A stretch of 64,000 nt of DNA from Acidobacteriota bacterium (GCA_016715865.1 JADJXM010000002.1:338501-402500), one strand, 5' to 3'; shown: positions 1 to 16,689, counted from the stretch's first letter. Notes: generated from the letters alone by a model not told the origin. Numbers and translations are program-made.

Positions 1-907
1 GGGCGATTTTCGGTACCTGTGCCGTCGTCACCTTGCGCGGCGGATCTCCGATTATGCCAATCTCGATCGTCTGGGCATCGACGGCTTTGACCGTAAATAC
101 CTGATTATGGTGACAGTCATTGGCCGATACCCCGGTCAATTTACGCGATTGAAGGTCGGTATCCCATTTTGCGACGATCGGAGCAAGATAATCCTGCAAT
201 GAGCCGAAGACCTCCTGCGGATATTCGGCGATCAGCTTCTCGATCAGGCGCAGGCGGTCGGGATCGGTCAGGGATCCACGCAGCCATAACATGAACTCGC
301 TTTCATCCATGACATCAGTATGCAGGTTGTAAATCTCAAGCCCATCCATGCCCGTTGTATCCCAGTCGAGCCTCTCCTCGACGTGGGAGAGAAAGATCGT
401 TCCTCCATCCTGTTTGACGAGGCTCAGGTATTGCTTCCAGTCCTTGAAGCTCTTATTGAGATATGCGTCGATGATCGAGCGCTGCGGATATGCCAGAAAC
501 CCTTCAGATTCGGCGCCTGGAATGAAGAGCACTCCTTCGCGAATACCTCGCCAGCTGTCATTGATGAAGTCGCGCGGGGGCCTCACGTGATCGGTCAGCA
601 TGATTATGTTGACGCCGGATTTTTTGGCATCGGCGAGCAGTTCGGGCCGCGTACCGCCGGTGTGAGCCGCGTCTTCGGCGTGAGCATGCAGGATCGCTCG
701 GTAATCCCTGTATCCTGGAAGTCCTGCAAGCGACCTGCGGGATTGCTGATATTGCATCCGGTCCTGTTTGACTGCCGCCAGCCGCTCAGGATTGAGACGC
801 TCGATGGTTGAATAACTTCGACCCGGACCCAGTTTGACAGTCAGTGCGGTCGGTGTAACAGACAGGACAGCGGCCAGGGAGATGACACAGATTGCAACTC
901 GCAACAT
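1..907 (-). CDS. PHP-domain metal-dependent phosphoesterase-like protein (3' end outside window)
   Basis: The gene reads leftward from an ATG at 907 and runs off the left edge, so about 302 residues are visible. The protein begins with a signal peptide-like segment (LRVAICVISLAAVLSV). It then shows the PHP-fold metal-binding series: LHAHAEDAAH near residue 75, MLTDH about 30 residues later, LSHVEERL in the middle and SANDCHHN near the visible end. PHP proteins are mostly phosphoesterases that use two or three metal ions. The signal peptide places this one outside the cytoplasm, and its substrate cannot be read from the sequence. It is divergent from the sulfatase operon. The long plus-strand frame at 320-811 is its shadow. 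Confidence 0.8.
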   Translation of the reverse strand, partial: MLRVAICVISLAAVLSVTPTALTVKLGPGRSYSTIERLNPERLAAVKQDRMQYQQSRRSLAGLPGYRDYRAILHAHAEDAAHTGGTRPELLADAKKSGVNIIMLTDHVRPPRDFINDSWRGIREGVLFIPGAESEGFLAYPQRSIIDAYLNKSFKDWKQYLSLVKQDGGTIFLSHVEERLDWDTTGMDGLEIYNLHTDVMDESEFMLWLRGSLTDPDRLRLIEKLIAEYPQEVFGSLQDYLAPIVAKWDTDLQSRKLTGVSANDCHHNQVFTVKAVDAQTIEIGIIGDPPRKVTTAQVPKIA

Positions 908-1137
908 TGTTTACCTCGTTTAGATTTTCAATTTCGAGATGTCCTTATTCTGAAGTGAATAGAAGCATTTGTGAAGAGGATACAGAACCCGGTCGCTCTC
1001 GCTCCCGGTGTTGTACCGCTGCTTTCGAACCGGCCGTCGTACAGGTCTTGTGTCTCGTATCGCCCGCGATTTATCATTCAGAATACAGTTTCCAATAAGC
1101 CGGTATGATCAATAATTTTAGTAAAACAGGAGTGATG

Positions 1138-1776
1138 ATGATCAATAATGTTGTTCTGATTTTTGCAGTCGTCTTTGCAGTTGCCCTTTCGGGATTCGGG
1201 CAGGAGAAATGGGAGAAGCTTTTCGATGGAAAGACCATGAACGGCTGGAAGCTGATGGCCGTTCACGGAGGCAACGGTGGAATCTGGAAGGTCGAGGACG
1301 GGGCGCTGGTCGCGGACCAGGAACCTGATCACAAAGGCGGATTGATCGGCACCGAAGCGAAATATTCTGATTTCGAGATCGCGCTGGAATTCAAAGCGGA
1401 TTATCCAGTCGATACGGGGCTCTTCCTTCGCGTCCGTGAAAGTGACGGGTATGGATATCAGGTGACAATCGATTATCGCGACCAGGGATTCATCGGCAGC
1501 CTGTACGCTCCGGGTGAAGGCGGTTTCATTCAGACCAATCAGGACTGGCAAAAGCACTTCAAGAAGAATCAGTGGAACGAACTCAAGGCACGGGTCGAGG
1601 GGCAGCCCGCGCATGTCGTGGCATGGCTCAATGGAGTCAAGATGACCGATTTCAAGGACAACCGTGAGCGATTTCCGCGCGAAGGTTACATCGGCCTGCA
1701 GGTGCACGGAGGCGCCGGCGCCTGGGGTGAGACGAGCAAGGCCCGATTTCGCAATATCCGTATCCGAAAACTTTAA
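1138..1776 (+). CDS. DUF1080 / 3-keto-disaccharide hydrolase-like secreted protein
   Basis: A 212-residue protein with a signal peptide (MINNVVLIFAVVFAVALSGFGQ) followed by a single DUF1080 domain. Recognisable family features are LFDGKTMNGWK near the start, the GIWKVEDGALVAD stretch, YSDFEIALEFK and the final RNIRIRKL. Members have a concanavalin-like jelly-roll fold, and some hydrolyse 3-keto-glucosides. The start at 1138 is preferred over 1105 because AGGAG at 1128-1132 is well spaced from it and the signal peptide then begins cleanly. It is the first gene of an operon with two sulfatases, 15 bases ahead of the next, which suggests a role in breaking down sulfated or modified glycans. The exact substrate is unknown. 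Confidence 0.82.
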   Translation: MINNVVLIFAVVFAVALSGFGQEKWEKLFDGKTMNGWKLMAVHGGNGGIWKVEDGALVADQEPDHKGGLIGTEAKYSDFEIALEFKADYPVDTGLFLRVRESDGYGYQVTIDYRDQGFIGSLYAPGEGGFIQTNQDWQKHFKKNQWNELKARVEGQPAHVVAWLNGVKMTDFKDNRERFPREGYIGLQVHGGAGAWGETSKARFRNIRIRKL

Positions 1777-1791
1777 AATACAGGCGATCCC

Positions 1792-3219
<1,428 letters not shown>

Positions 3220-3237
3220 GATAAAAAGGAACATCGA

Positions 3238-4818
<1,581 letters not shown>

Positions 4819-5610
4819 TTACCTGAAGAATTCGATCAAAGCCCGATTGACCTGATCTGCCTGTTCGATGAAAAAAAGATGACCGGCGTTTTCGATCTCT
4901 ATCAGTCGTGCGCCTGGAATTCGCTCCGCCAGCATTCTGGAGTTGTCGGGCGGAATCAGCACATCGTCTTTTCCGGTCATAATCAACGTTGGGACGTCGA
5001 TCGCCGGCAGCCGGTCGAAAGTGTCAAAGCCATAGATGGCTTTGACCTGGTTGGTATATCCGTGAAGGCTCTGACCGTTTGGGATCATGCGGCGGATTTC
5101 GGCTTCGATCAGTTCGGGTTTGTGCTTCTGAGTCCAGGGAGAGAAGTTGAACGGCACCGATTCCCGGACCGCCTCCTCGCGTTGTTTGCCGGCCAGTGTT
5201 TTGAATATCTCCGTCACCCATTTCGGAGAAGGCACGCAGTGTTTGATCCCGCTATGAGTGCATCCGAGCGCGAGTTTCCTGACTTTACCCGGATGCCGCA
5301 GCGCCAGCTCCTGCGCAATCATTCCTCCCATCGAAACCCCGAAGACATACGCTGAATCGATCCCTAGACCGTCGAGCAGCCCTGCCGCATCGTCGGCCAT
5401 CTGCTCGATCGAATATGGCTCCTCAGGCTGATCAGTCTCTCCTGTGCCGCGATTGTCGAAGACAATCGTTCTGAACTCCGCTGAAAGCGAGATGATCTGA
5501 TGCCGGAATCCGTTTCCCCGGCCTGCCAGACCATAGATCATCAGCAGCGGCTCACCTTTTCCGTTTACTTCATAAAATATCTGAATATCGTTGACTTGTA
5601 ATTTAGCCAT
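4819..5610 (-). CDS. alpha/beta-hydrolase (3-oxoadipate enol-lactonase-like)
   Basis: A 263-residue cytoplasmic alpha/beta-hydrolase without a signal peptide. The oxyanion region is MIYGLAGRG, the nucleophile is S93 in GVSMGG, the acid is in MTGKDDVLIP and the catalytic histidine is in ENAGHLFF near the C-terminus. Length and motifs match the PcaD/enol-lactonase-like branch of small hydrolases, but the substrate is not determined and no other ring-cleavage gene is nearby. It lies downstream of the cupin and FadD genes on the same strand and may share their transcript. AAGGAT precedes its start. Confidence 0.85.
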   Translation of the reverse strand: MAKLQVNDIQIFYEVNGKGEPLLMIYGLAGRGNGFRHQIISLSAEFRTIVFDNRGTGETDQPEEPYSIEQMADDAAGLLDGLGIDSAYVFGVSMGGMIAQELALRHPGKVRKLALGCTHSGIKHCVPSPKWVTEIFKTLAGKQREEAVRESVPFNFSPWTQKHKPELIEAEIRRMIPNGQSLHGYTNQVKAIYGFDTFDRLPAIDVPTLIMTGKDDVLIPPDNSRMLAERIPGARLIEIENAGHLFFIEQADQVNRALIEFFR

Positions 5611-5655
5611 TAAGCTTATCCTTAAGGACTCAGGCAGAACACAGGCAGGACTATG

Positions 5656-6014
5656 TCATGACTCAGTCCGTCCGAAATCGTCCTGCAAACGCGTGATATC
5701 GTCTTCGCCCAGATAATCTCCCTGTTGGACCTCAATGAAGACCATAATTCCATCTCCGAGATTTTCTATCCGGTGGGCGGCTCCGAGCGGAATGTCAACG
5801 TGCTCGCCGGCTTTCAGATCGATCAAGACTCCATCGAGCGTTACTCGGGCAATACCCTTGACCATCATCCAGTGTTCGGCGCGACGGGCATGCTTCTGAT
5901 AGCTCAACCGCTTGCCCGGCAAGACCTCGATCCGCTTGACCTTATATCCCTCTCCCTCATCCAAAACTGTGTAATTGCCCCATGGGCGTTCATCATATTC
6001 GATAACTTTTGTCA

Positions 6015-6015
<1 letters not shown>
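5656..6015 (-). CDS. single-domain cupin, mannose-6-phosphate isomerase type II-like
   Basis: A 119-residue protein made of one cupin domain. The entry segment VIEYDERPWGNYTVLD, then KRIEVLPGKRLSYQKHARRAEHW and the second metal motif PLGAAHRIEN match the C-terminal isomerase domain of bifunctional mannose-1-phosphate guanylyltransferase/isomerases. Here it stands alone. The family interconverts fructose-6-phosphate and mannose-6-phosphate, although many stand-alone members have no proven activity. Its ATG overlaps the stop codon of the upstream FadD gene (TAATG), so translation is probably coupled. No guanylyltransferase partner is visible in the window. Confidence 0.8.
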
Positions 6016-7676
<1,661 letters not shown>

Positions 7677-7784
7677 TCGCACTCCGTTTCGTGATTGTAA
7701 TTTTTCAGATTTATCTTTAAAAATGAGCAGTCTGACGAATTGTGAAATGTAATCTGGCAAAATGGCAAGTTGATTCATAATCAA

Positions 7785-9129
7785 ATGAAAAGAACCATAT
7801 TATTCGCGACCTTTTTAACAGTTGTCTTCAGTCTGAATGTTCCCGCACAGACGCCGGAGGAACTATCGTTACTGGCAGGAGACACACATCACGACGATCG
7901 ATCCATCACGCGTGCGACATGCCGATCTTAAACGCTACCTCGATCAACTGCGAACCGAGGGTGTAAAGATAGAAGAAGTCGGGCGCTCGGGCGCCGGCCG
8001 TGAGATCTATCAAATGGAGTTCGGCAACGGGCCGTTCAAGGTTTTTCTGTGGTCCCAGATGCATGGCGACGAACCGACGGCGACAAGCGCACTGATCGAT
8101 CTGTTCCATTATTTACAGACCCATCGCAGCGATCCCTGGGTGACGACACTTGCTCGACAATTGACGGTTCGCGCCGTTCCGATGCTCAACCCGGACGGGG
8201 CTGAACTTTTTCAGCGACGCAACCTGCAGTTCATCGACATTAATCGGGACGCGCGGTCGCTGGTCACGCCTGAAGGGCGCTTGTTGAAGCAGCTTCGAGA
8301 TGACTGGGCTCCGGATCTCGGCTTCAATCTTCACAACCAGAATGTCAGGACGGCAGTGGGTGAGACCGGTAAACAGGCGACGATATCGCTGCTCGCCGTT
8401 GCTCACGACATTTACCGCAATGACAACCCCGGCAGAATCCGCAGCAAGAAGGTGTGCGCGATCATCTACGAAGCGCTCTCTCCCTTCATCTACGGTCATA
8501 TCGCGAAATATGATGACACCTTCAATCCGCGTGCATTTGGCGATCTGATCGGCAAATGGGGAACACCTGTCGTTTTGATCGAGACCGGAGCTCTGCAGGG
8601 GAAAACGGAGATGGAACTGGTTCAGCTCAACTTCGTCGCTCTCGGCTATTCACTCAAGGGGCTCGCCGACGGCGGAGTCGATCGCGCGAATCCGGCGATC
8701 TATGACGGCTTGCGTTACAACCAGGGCGGCGAGATCTTCACGATGCTGCTGCGAGGAGCCACGATTGTCAACCGACATCGTGAAGGCGATCTTCGCATAC
8801 CTCCATTTGTCGGAGACCTGGGTATCAATCGCGAGACTGGTTTCCGCGATGGCAAAACAATCCTTCGCGAAAATGTTCAGGAGATCGGCGACCTGACTGA
8901 CTTTCACGGTCTCGAAGAGTTTGATGCTTCTGAATTCGTGGTTATGCCGGCTGAAGGTGTGCTGAGGAACGGATCTGATGCCGCGTTGCTGTTTTATCGA
9001 AAGTCGCGTGGCGATAAGATCGACTGGAATGCGCCGGAACTCGAAAAAACGTTTCCGCCCGACGCCGTTTATCGAAAAGGACAGTGGAGCGGACGCGACC
9101 TGCCAGATAAAATCAAATCGGGCAAATGA
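7785..9129 (+). CDS. M14-family zinc carboxypeptidase with frameshift after the signal peptide
   Basis: The main open frame is 7837-9129 (430 residues). It contains the M14 features: zinc ligands in SQMHGDEPTA, the substrate region INRDAR, the third ligand in NLHNQN and a conserved late VVLIETGA. This frame begins with an arginine-rich, unlikely N-terminus (MFPHRRRRNYRYW). A clean signal peptide (MKRTILFATFLTVVFSLNVPAQ) starts at 7785 in a different frame and stays open to about 7928. One extra base between 7837 and 7885 would explain this, joining TPEELSLL to WQETHITT. It is therefore either a sequencing error or a recent frameshift. The protein is probably exported. Its substrate is unknown. 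Confidence 0.75.
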
Positions 9130-9131
9130 AC

Positions 9132-9279
<148 letters not shown>

Positions 9280-9283
9280 CTTC

Positions 9284-10465
9284 TTACTCTTCCGGTGATT
9301 GCCTGCGGCGGCTGACGATCAGTTTTCCCTCGACTTCGGCGTGTTTGCGGAACCCGAGCAGGTGGAAGATCTCGATGACGAACCATCGAGCGATGCGTGT
9401 ATTGACCAGGTATGCCTGACCTTTCTCGGTCAGCGGATCAACGCCGGGCAACAGCGGCAGTATACGATCCGCATGAAGGCGCCGGAGCAGGGCAGAGACC
9501 TTGAGCCAGTATGGTTTTATCTCACGGACCAGGAAGAAACCGTCGTCCCCCTGTTTCTGATAAAGAGGCATAAAGAGGAAGCCGGATTCAGGCAGTCTGA
9601 TCTCTCCACGCCGGTCGCGTGCCACAACCTGCCCACGCCTGGCCTTGTGAAAATTCAGATATCCGGGATTCATCTCGAAATCATCGGACGTTGTAATGCC
9701 GTGACGATAACGCATTTCAAGCACCCCGGGTACGCCCCGGGCGGCAGCTTTCAGTTGCTGGCGTAAAGGCGTAACAGGCGGCGCATCATCCGGAGAGAGG
9801 CAACCTGCGCCGAGGAGGGTTATCCAGATCGCGTTTTCGTGATTTTGGACCGAGCTGGCGGCGTCGTGCTGGCCGGCCTCGAAGCCAATCGCAGCATGAC
9901 CAAGTTCATTAATATAGTTGAGGATCGTTCCATCCAGGTTTTCTTCAAGGCCCAGGATGATCGGAACCTTCATTTGCAGCGCAAGTCGTCGGTTGATAAG
10001 TGTGTCGCTGATGATCGCGAAAGGGGCCCCGTCCGCGGATGTCGTGTGAAGATCAAGAAAGATGGCGGATTCGGGGTTATGTCCGAGTGCTTTTTCTATC
10101 TCAGCCAGAAGCTCTCGCTGTTCGATATTTTCCGACGTTCCGTCGCTGACCTCACGCTCTGACTTGAGGGACCAGACGCGATGCGGCATCCACATGCGAT
10201 TAAGGTCCTGGTCAAGATAGCGAACGCCGCGGCTCAGTGCGCGTCGATTTCCGGCAAGCCCTATTAATTCGCCCTGGAATTGCGGTTTCGTTTCGCTCAG
10301 TCTTTTCAGTACATTCCTCAATGCGATCACGCCGGCCGGTTCATTGCCGTGAATTCCGCCGATGCAAACTACGATTGGCCCGGGTGCTGTTCCTCCATAC
10401 TGACCAATCTTGCGAACCAGGTCAGTCACGACATTCTCCTGTTTTTCGGTTGCCAGGCTTATCAT
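9284..10465 (-). CDS. succinylglutamate desuccinylase/aspartoacylase family protein (AstE/AspA)
   Basis: A zinc deacylase of about 393 residues. Zinc ligands are in CIGGIHGNEPAG and the later FLDLHTTS; YLDQDLNRMW and IGFEAGQHD are typical of AstE/AspA proteins. Members remove acyl groups from amino acids or related small molecules, and the substrate here is unknown. The frame is open up to 10543, but the ATG at 10465 is preferred: it has GGAGAGG upstream and lies 13 bases after the stop of the cysteine synthase-like gene, so the two form an operon. The extra C-terminal section after residue 280 is longer than in E. coli AstE. Confidence 0.82.
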   Translation of the reverse strand: MISLATEKQENVVTDLVRKIGQYGGTAPGPIVVCIGGIHGNEPAGVIALRNVLKRLSETKPQFQGELIGLAGNRRALSRGVRYLDQDLNRMWMPHRVWSLKSEREVSDGTSENIEQRELLAEIEKALGHNPESAIFLDLHTTSADGAPFAIISDTLINRRLALQMKVPIILGLEENLDGTILNYINELGHAAIGFEAGQHDAASSVQNHENAIWITLLGAGCLSPDDAPPVTPLRQQLKAAARGVPGVLEMRYRHGITTSDDFEMNPGYLNFHKARRGQVVARDRRGEIRLPESGFLFMPLYQKQGDDGFFLVREIKPYWLKVSALLRRLHADRILPLLPGVDPLTEKGQAYLVNTRIARWFVIEIFHLLGFRKHAEVEGKLIVSRRRQSPEE

Positions 10466-10478
10466 CACTTCCTCTCCT

Positions 10479-11609
<1,131 letters not shown>

Positions 11610-11963
11610 TTTGCTCGATCCTTTTTATGCCACAACAGAGAGACTCACGGTATACACTTATCCCGCCCGCAAAATTGATATGGCAATTTCTATTCCACTG
11701 ATTTGAATGTATTTAAGTGCGCTGGACGGGTGAAATGTGTGAAATATTCCTCAAACCGTGCGTGGAATTTCGCGTGAGGGTAGTCAGGGGAAAGAGCTGC
11801 TTGCCGTGCCGTTTGCAACGTGATAGAAGAACCGGTGCAGGCTTTGGCCGCAACAGAAGATAGATATAAGGTAACTCCTCAGGCCATTGTGGCATATCCT
11901 GTGGAAATTCTTCTTCCCTCTATAGGCTGAGTAGTTACGATAAAAGTATAAAATGGAGAATCA
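11610..11963. other. 354-base intergenic region between divergent genes
   Basis: Lies between the start of the cysteine synthase-like gene (minus) and the start of the UxaA gene (plus), so it should hold promoters for both. No convincing promoter pair, operator or small RNA was identified. A 60-codon minus-strand frame at 11713-11895 has no recognisable features and is not called. Confidence 0.6.
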
Positions 11964-13511
11964 ATGAGCGACTCCGAAGGTAAAGTCAGTCCCGTAATAC
12001 AACTTAACATTAAAGATAACGTATGTGTCGCCCGGGCGCCTGTTCAGGCAGGTGAAGAGGTCGTCGTTGAAGGCCATAAAGTGATCGCGCGCGAGGCGAT
12101 CCAGCCCGGCCACAAAATCGCCCTGAGGCCGATTTCGACCGGCCAAAAGGTCTTCAAATACGGGGAGACCATCGGAAAGGCGATCCGTGATATTCAGCCT
12201 GGGGAATGGATACATACTCATAATATCGAACCCGATTTCTCGGGTAAGGAATACGAATACGCAACACAGGCGCCGGTGACGGTGCCGATGGATCGAGATG
12301 AAGCGGGAACCTTCATGGGCTATCTTCGAGAAAACGGGGATGTCGGAACAAGGAACTACATCGCTGTCATAGCCACGTCGAACTGTTCAAGTCATGTCGC
12401 GACTGAGATCGCATATGAGCTGCGAAACGTCGGGCATGAGACGCACGGGGTCGATGGCGTAGTTGCGGTACCTCATCAGGAAGGATGCGGTCATTCACAG
12501 GGTGAGGACACGTGGCAGCTCGAAAGGACGATTGCCGGGATGATCTATCATCCCAATGTCGGAGCTGTTCTCATGGTCAGCCTCGGATGCGAGGTAAATC
12601 AGATATCGAAGTATATCGGCACGACGCAACTGGGACAACAATCGTTCAGGAAAGGGAAGCTGATCGTCGGACTTGAGATGCAGTCAAGCGGAGGCACGCG
12701 CAGAACGGTTGCGGCGGGCATCGCCCAGGTCAAGCAGCTGATCGAACATTGCCGGCAGATGAAGCGGACTTCGCAGCCGATGAGCCGTATCCTGCTTGGC
12801 ACCAACTGCGGCGGATCGGACGCGTTTTCAGGAATATCGGCGAATCCGGCGCTTGGCCGTGCGAGCGATCTGCTGGTGCGAGCCGGAGGCACTTCGGTCC
12901 TGGCTGAGATTCCGGAATGCATGGGAGCGGAACATCTGCTGACACGTCGGTCTGCGGATGAGGCCACAGGGCGCCGTGTTATTGAGGTTATGGAATGGTA
13001 TCAGAACTATCTACGACGTTTCGGCGGTGGCTGGGACGACAATCCGTCGCCCGGAAACAAGGCCGGAGGGCTGACCAACATCACTGAAAAATCACTCGGT
13101 GCGGTCGCCAAAGGCGGAACGACGGCGCTGACGGGCGTTTTTGCTTACGCTCAAAGGGTCGATCGAAGCGGGTTCGTACTCATGAATACGCCTGGTTATG
13201 ACCCGGTCTCATTGACGGGCATTGCCGCCGGTGGGGCGAATATGATCTGCTTCACAACGGGGCGCGGGTCCGCAATCGGGTTTCCCGTCGTTCCGGTGAT
13301 CAAGATCGCATCGAATTCACGCATCGCTGACCGCATGGCTGATAATATAGATATCAATGCAGGCACAATCGTTGATGGCCAGACATCGATCCAGGATGTC
13401 GGACAGAATATTTTTGATACGATTCGCCGTGTTGCGTCAGGTGAAAGAACGAAAAGTGAAATGCTCGGCCATCAGGAATTCGTTCCGTGGCGTATCGGGC
13501 CCGTTCTCTGA
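11964..13511 (+). CDS. UxaA-family hydro-lyase (altronate/galactarate dehydratase-like)
   Basis: A 515-residue protein carrying both parts of the altronate dehydratase family. An N-terminal SAF domain (about residues 10-85, with REAIQPGHKIALR) is followed by the long catalytic region: GTRNYIAVIATSNCSSH, PHQEGCGHSQGED, GLEMQSSGG, GTNCGGSDAFSGI and IPECMGAEHLL. The conserved cysteines and histidines are those expected to hold the iron centre. The family dehydrates sugar acids such as altronate or galactarate, and the true substrate may differ. GGAG lies just ahead of the ATG. No other hexuronate gene is adjacent. Confidence 0.88.
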   Translation: MSDSEGKVSPVIQLNIKDNVCVARAPVQAGEEVVVEGHKVIAREAIQPGHKIALRPISTGQKVFKYGETIGKAIRDIQPGEWIHTHNIEPDFSGKEYEYATQAPVTVPMDRDEAGTFMGYLRENGDVGTRNYIAVIATSNCSSHVATEIAYELRNVGHETHGVDGVVAVPHQEGCGHSQGEDTWQLERTIAGMIYHPNVGAVLMVSLGCEVNQISKYIGTTQLGQQSFRKGKLIVGLEMQSSGGTRRTVAAGIAQVKQLIEHCRQMKRTSQPMSRILLGTNCGGSDAFSGISANPALGRASDLLVRAGGTSVLAEIPECMGAEHLLTRRSADEATGRRVIEVMEWYQNYLRRFGGGWDDNPSPGNKAGGLTNITEKSLGAVAKGGTTALTGVFAYAQRVDRSGFVLMNTPGYDPVSLTGIAAGGANMICFTTGRGSAIGFPVVPVIKIASNSRIADRMADNIDINAGTIVDGQTSIQDVGQNIFDTIRRVASGERTKSEMLGHQEFVPWRIGPVL

Positions 13512-13537
13512 ACCAAATGGAAATGGGAGTTGGAAGT

Positions 13538-14719
13538 ATGAAGAAGGTTATTCTCAGCGTCCTGATTGCCGGAATATCGGCATCACTTACAGGCTGTACC
13601 CAGTCGCCGTCATCTGACCAGGATGTCAGAAACGGCCTCAGTCCTGCATCTGTGCCCGCCGCGCAGCAATCGGCCGCGGAGCCGATTCCAAACTCGCTTC
13701 GTGCCACGCTGACCGGAAAGATCGATCGCAAATATGAGATCCAGATGGACCTTGAACGCGATGGCGACAAAATCAAGGGCACCTATTTTTATCAGCGCAC
13801 GGGAGCCATGAGCGTCGCATCAAAATACATCATGCTCGAGGGCAACATCGATTCTCTCGGCAATGTCTTGCTGACGGAAACAGATTTTAATGCTGAATCG
13901 GGAAAAGCACAGAAAACCGGGGAATTCAAAGGCAAGCTGACATCTGTCCCGGAAAATGATTCGTCTCGACTGCATTTCACCGGCTCCTGGATGCGTGCCC
14001 GTGACAAAAAAACGATGCCCTTTTCTCTGGTTGAATATGTTCCGAATCTGGGGGCGTCATTGACTCTGACTGAGGAGAAGAAATCAGATCAGAACAAGGT
14101 AAAACATTACGATCTCGAAACAGCTCTGCCGCGACTCAAGGGTTCCGATACAGTCCGGGCTGAGAAATTCAATCAAACGGTCGACAGGTTCGTCTCTACA
14201 CAAATCAGCGAATTCAAGGAGTTCGTCGAAGAGGAAGCAAAATCCGCTGCGACCCAACCCGGCCGCCGTGCCTCGGATATGAGCAACTCGCTCGAGATCG
14301 GTCATAGCATAACTTCATCCAGCGACAAACATATCAGCGCGCTCTTCACCTATTTCAGCTACACCGGCGGCGCCCATCCTAATACGAACACCGCTTCTCT
14401 CAATTACGATCTTGAAAAGGGAGCTCCAATCACGCTCGACAGTCTGTTCAAACCGGGATCGAACTATCTCAAAGTCATATCAGACTACTGCATCGCTGAG
14501 TTGAGCAAGCTGAAGGTTGGCGATGCCGATTGGATTCGACGCGGAGCCGGCCCTGACGCAGGGAATTTCAAAAGCTGGAATATCACACCGCAAGGGCTCA
14601 TGATTACCTTTGACGCTTATCAGGTCGCCAGTTATGCCGAAGGTCCTCAGGAAGTGGTCATACCTTATTCCGTCCTGAAAAATGTTATCAACCCCGGCGG
14701 CTTGCTGAACAGGTATTGA
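13538..14719 (+). CDS. lipoprotein with C-terminal DUF3298 (RsiV-like) domain
   Basis: A 393-residue predicted lipoprotein. The signal sequence MKKVILSVLIAGISASLTGC ends in a clear lipobox, so it should be anchored to a membrane after export. The middle part is a beta-rich region of unknown function (TGKIDRKYEIQMDLERDGDKIKGTYFY). The C-terminal third matches the DUF4163/DUF3298 region (YFSYTGGAHPNTNTASLNYDL, then DSLFKPGSNYLKVISDYC), also found in RsiV and PdaC. The start at 13538 is chosen over 13487 because of the upstream GGGAG and because it gives an intact signal sequence. It follows the UxaA gene by 26 bases. Function unknown. Confidence 0.8.
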   Translation: MKKVILSVLIAGISASLTGCTQSPSSDQDVRNGLSPASVPAAQQSAAEPIPNSLRATLTGKIDRKYEIQMDLERDGDKIKGTYFYQRTGAMSVASKYIMLEGNIDSLGNVLLTETDFNAESGKAQKTGEFKGKLTSVPENDSSRLHFTGSWMRARDKKTMPFSLVEYVPNLGASLTLTEEKKSDQNKVKHYDLETALPRLKGSDTVRAEKFNQTVDRFVSTQISEFKEFVEEEAKSAATQPGRRASDMSNSLEIGHSITSSSDKHISALFTYFSYTGGAHPNTNTASLNYDLEKGAPITLDSLFKPGSNYLKVISDYCIAELSKLKVGDADWIRRGAGPDAGNFKSWNITPQGLMITFDAYQVASYAEGPQEVVIPYSVLKNVINPGGLLNRY

Positions 14720-14724
14720 TGCCG

Positions 14725-14800
14725 GAACGCCGACCTCAGGTCGGCATGTTTTAAAATAATTCAAAATTGTTTCATGCCAACCGGAGGTTGGCGTTCCGTG
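14725..14800. repeat. pair of inverted REP-like palindromes
   Basis: Two copies of a palindromic element in opposite orientation, at about 14726-14750 and 14774-14798. Each has a GCCGACC/GGTCGGC-type stem, and they are separated by AT-rich DNA. The first copy is followed by TTTT, so it could also end transcription of the lipoprotein gene. The same element occurs at 18632-18706 and 20922-20947. Confidence 0.85.
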
Positions 14801-14814
14801 TCCAGTCGCCAAAA

Positions 14815-15597
14815 ATGATCCATTTGACAGAGATCCATCTCAAAACGTCAGCAAAAACGAAGACGGGATTTCCGTTCACCCTGCCTCTTGTGAGGAACTT
14901 CGAACGGATTGAGTTCCGCACGCCGGTCACATTCTTTGTAGGCGAGAACGGATCAGGCAAGTCGACATTGCTTGAAGCAGTCGCAGCAGGAGTGAATGCC
15001 GTCGCGATCGGCGGGGAGGACATCGCTCGCGACAAGACTCTGGCGCCCGCCCGCGACCTGGGCAGACAGATGCGCTTCATCTGGCACAGCAAGACCCGCC
15101 ACGGATTCTTTCTGCGAGCCGAGGATTTCTTCAATTTTGCACGCCGGATGCAGCAATCGATGGCTGAGTTGCAGGAGATCGCCGATGGATTTGAGAAAGA
15201 GTATAGCGGTTACGGGCTCGATCTCGCCCGCGGATCGGTTCTCTCACAACGCCGCGCCCTGATCGAAAAGTATGGCGATAACCCGGATGGCAATTCACAC
15301 GGCGAAAGCTTCCTTAAAATATTTCAGGCGCGATTCGTTCCGAACGGATTGTACCTGCTGGATGAGCCGGAGGCGCCGCTCTCACCCCAGCGTCAGCTGG
15401 CTTTCCTCTTGATGATCGCCGAGATGGTCGATCAAGGCGCCCAGTTCATCATCGCAACCCATTCACCGATTCTGATGGCCTATCCTGAAGCGGTGATCTA
15501 CAACTTCGACAAGCATCCGGTCCGCGAAGCGGCGTTCGATGAAGTCGAGCACGTCTCACTGACTCGGGCTTTTCTGAAGAATCCAGAGGGCATTTGA
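14815..15597 (+). CDS. AAA-family ATPase (ABC/SMC-like, single domain)
   Basis: A 260-residue P-loop ATPase. Walker A is GENGSGKST at residues 43-51, an ABC-like LYLLDEPEAPLSP provides Walker B, and IIATHSPILMAYP is the following switch region. There is no transmembrane segment and no long coiled coil, so it is a compact cytosolic ATPase of the kind annotated as AAA family ATPase. Such proteins occur both as DNA repair partners and as toxin-antitoxin or defence components, but no partner gene is visible here. An upstream TTG at 14767 lies inside the REP element, and the ATG at 14815 is the sensible start. Confidence 0.82.
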   Translation: MIHLTEIHLKTSAKTKTGFPFTLPLVRNFERIEFRTPVTFFVGENGSGKSTLLEAVAAGVNAVAIGGEDIARDKTLAPARDLGRQMRFIWHSKTRHGFFLRAEDFFNFARRMQQSMAELQEIADGFEKEYSGYGLDLARGSVLSQRRALIEKYGDNPDGNSHGESFLKIFQARFVPNGLYLLDEPEAPLSPQRQLAFLLMIAEMVDQGAQFIIATHSPILMAYPEAVIYNFDKHPVREAAFDEVEHVSLTRAFLKNPEGI

Positions 15598-15599
15598 GG

Positions 15600-16617
<1,018 letters not shown>

Positions 16618-16689
16618 AAAAGCCCTTTGCGGCCTGACTTTGGCTTTCGATTAACTTTCAGACTTAAATGCCAGAAAATTTAGTTTACA

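Noticed and set aside
320..811. 163-codon open frame on the plus strand
   Set aside because: It lies opposite the PHP-domain gene, which has a signal peptide and metal-binding motifs on the minus strand; the plus frame has no recognisable features.
11713..11895. 60-codon minus-strand frame in the intergenic region
   Set aside because: No ribosome-binding site, no motif and unusual composition; likely chance.
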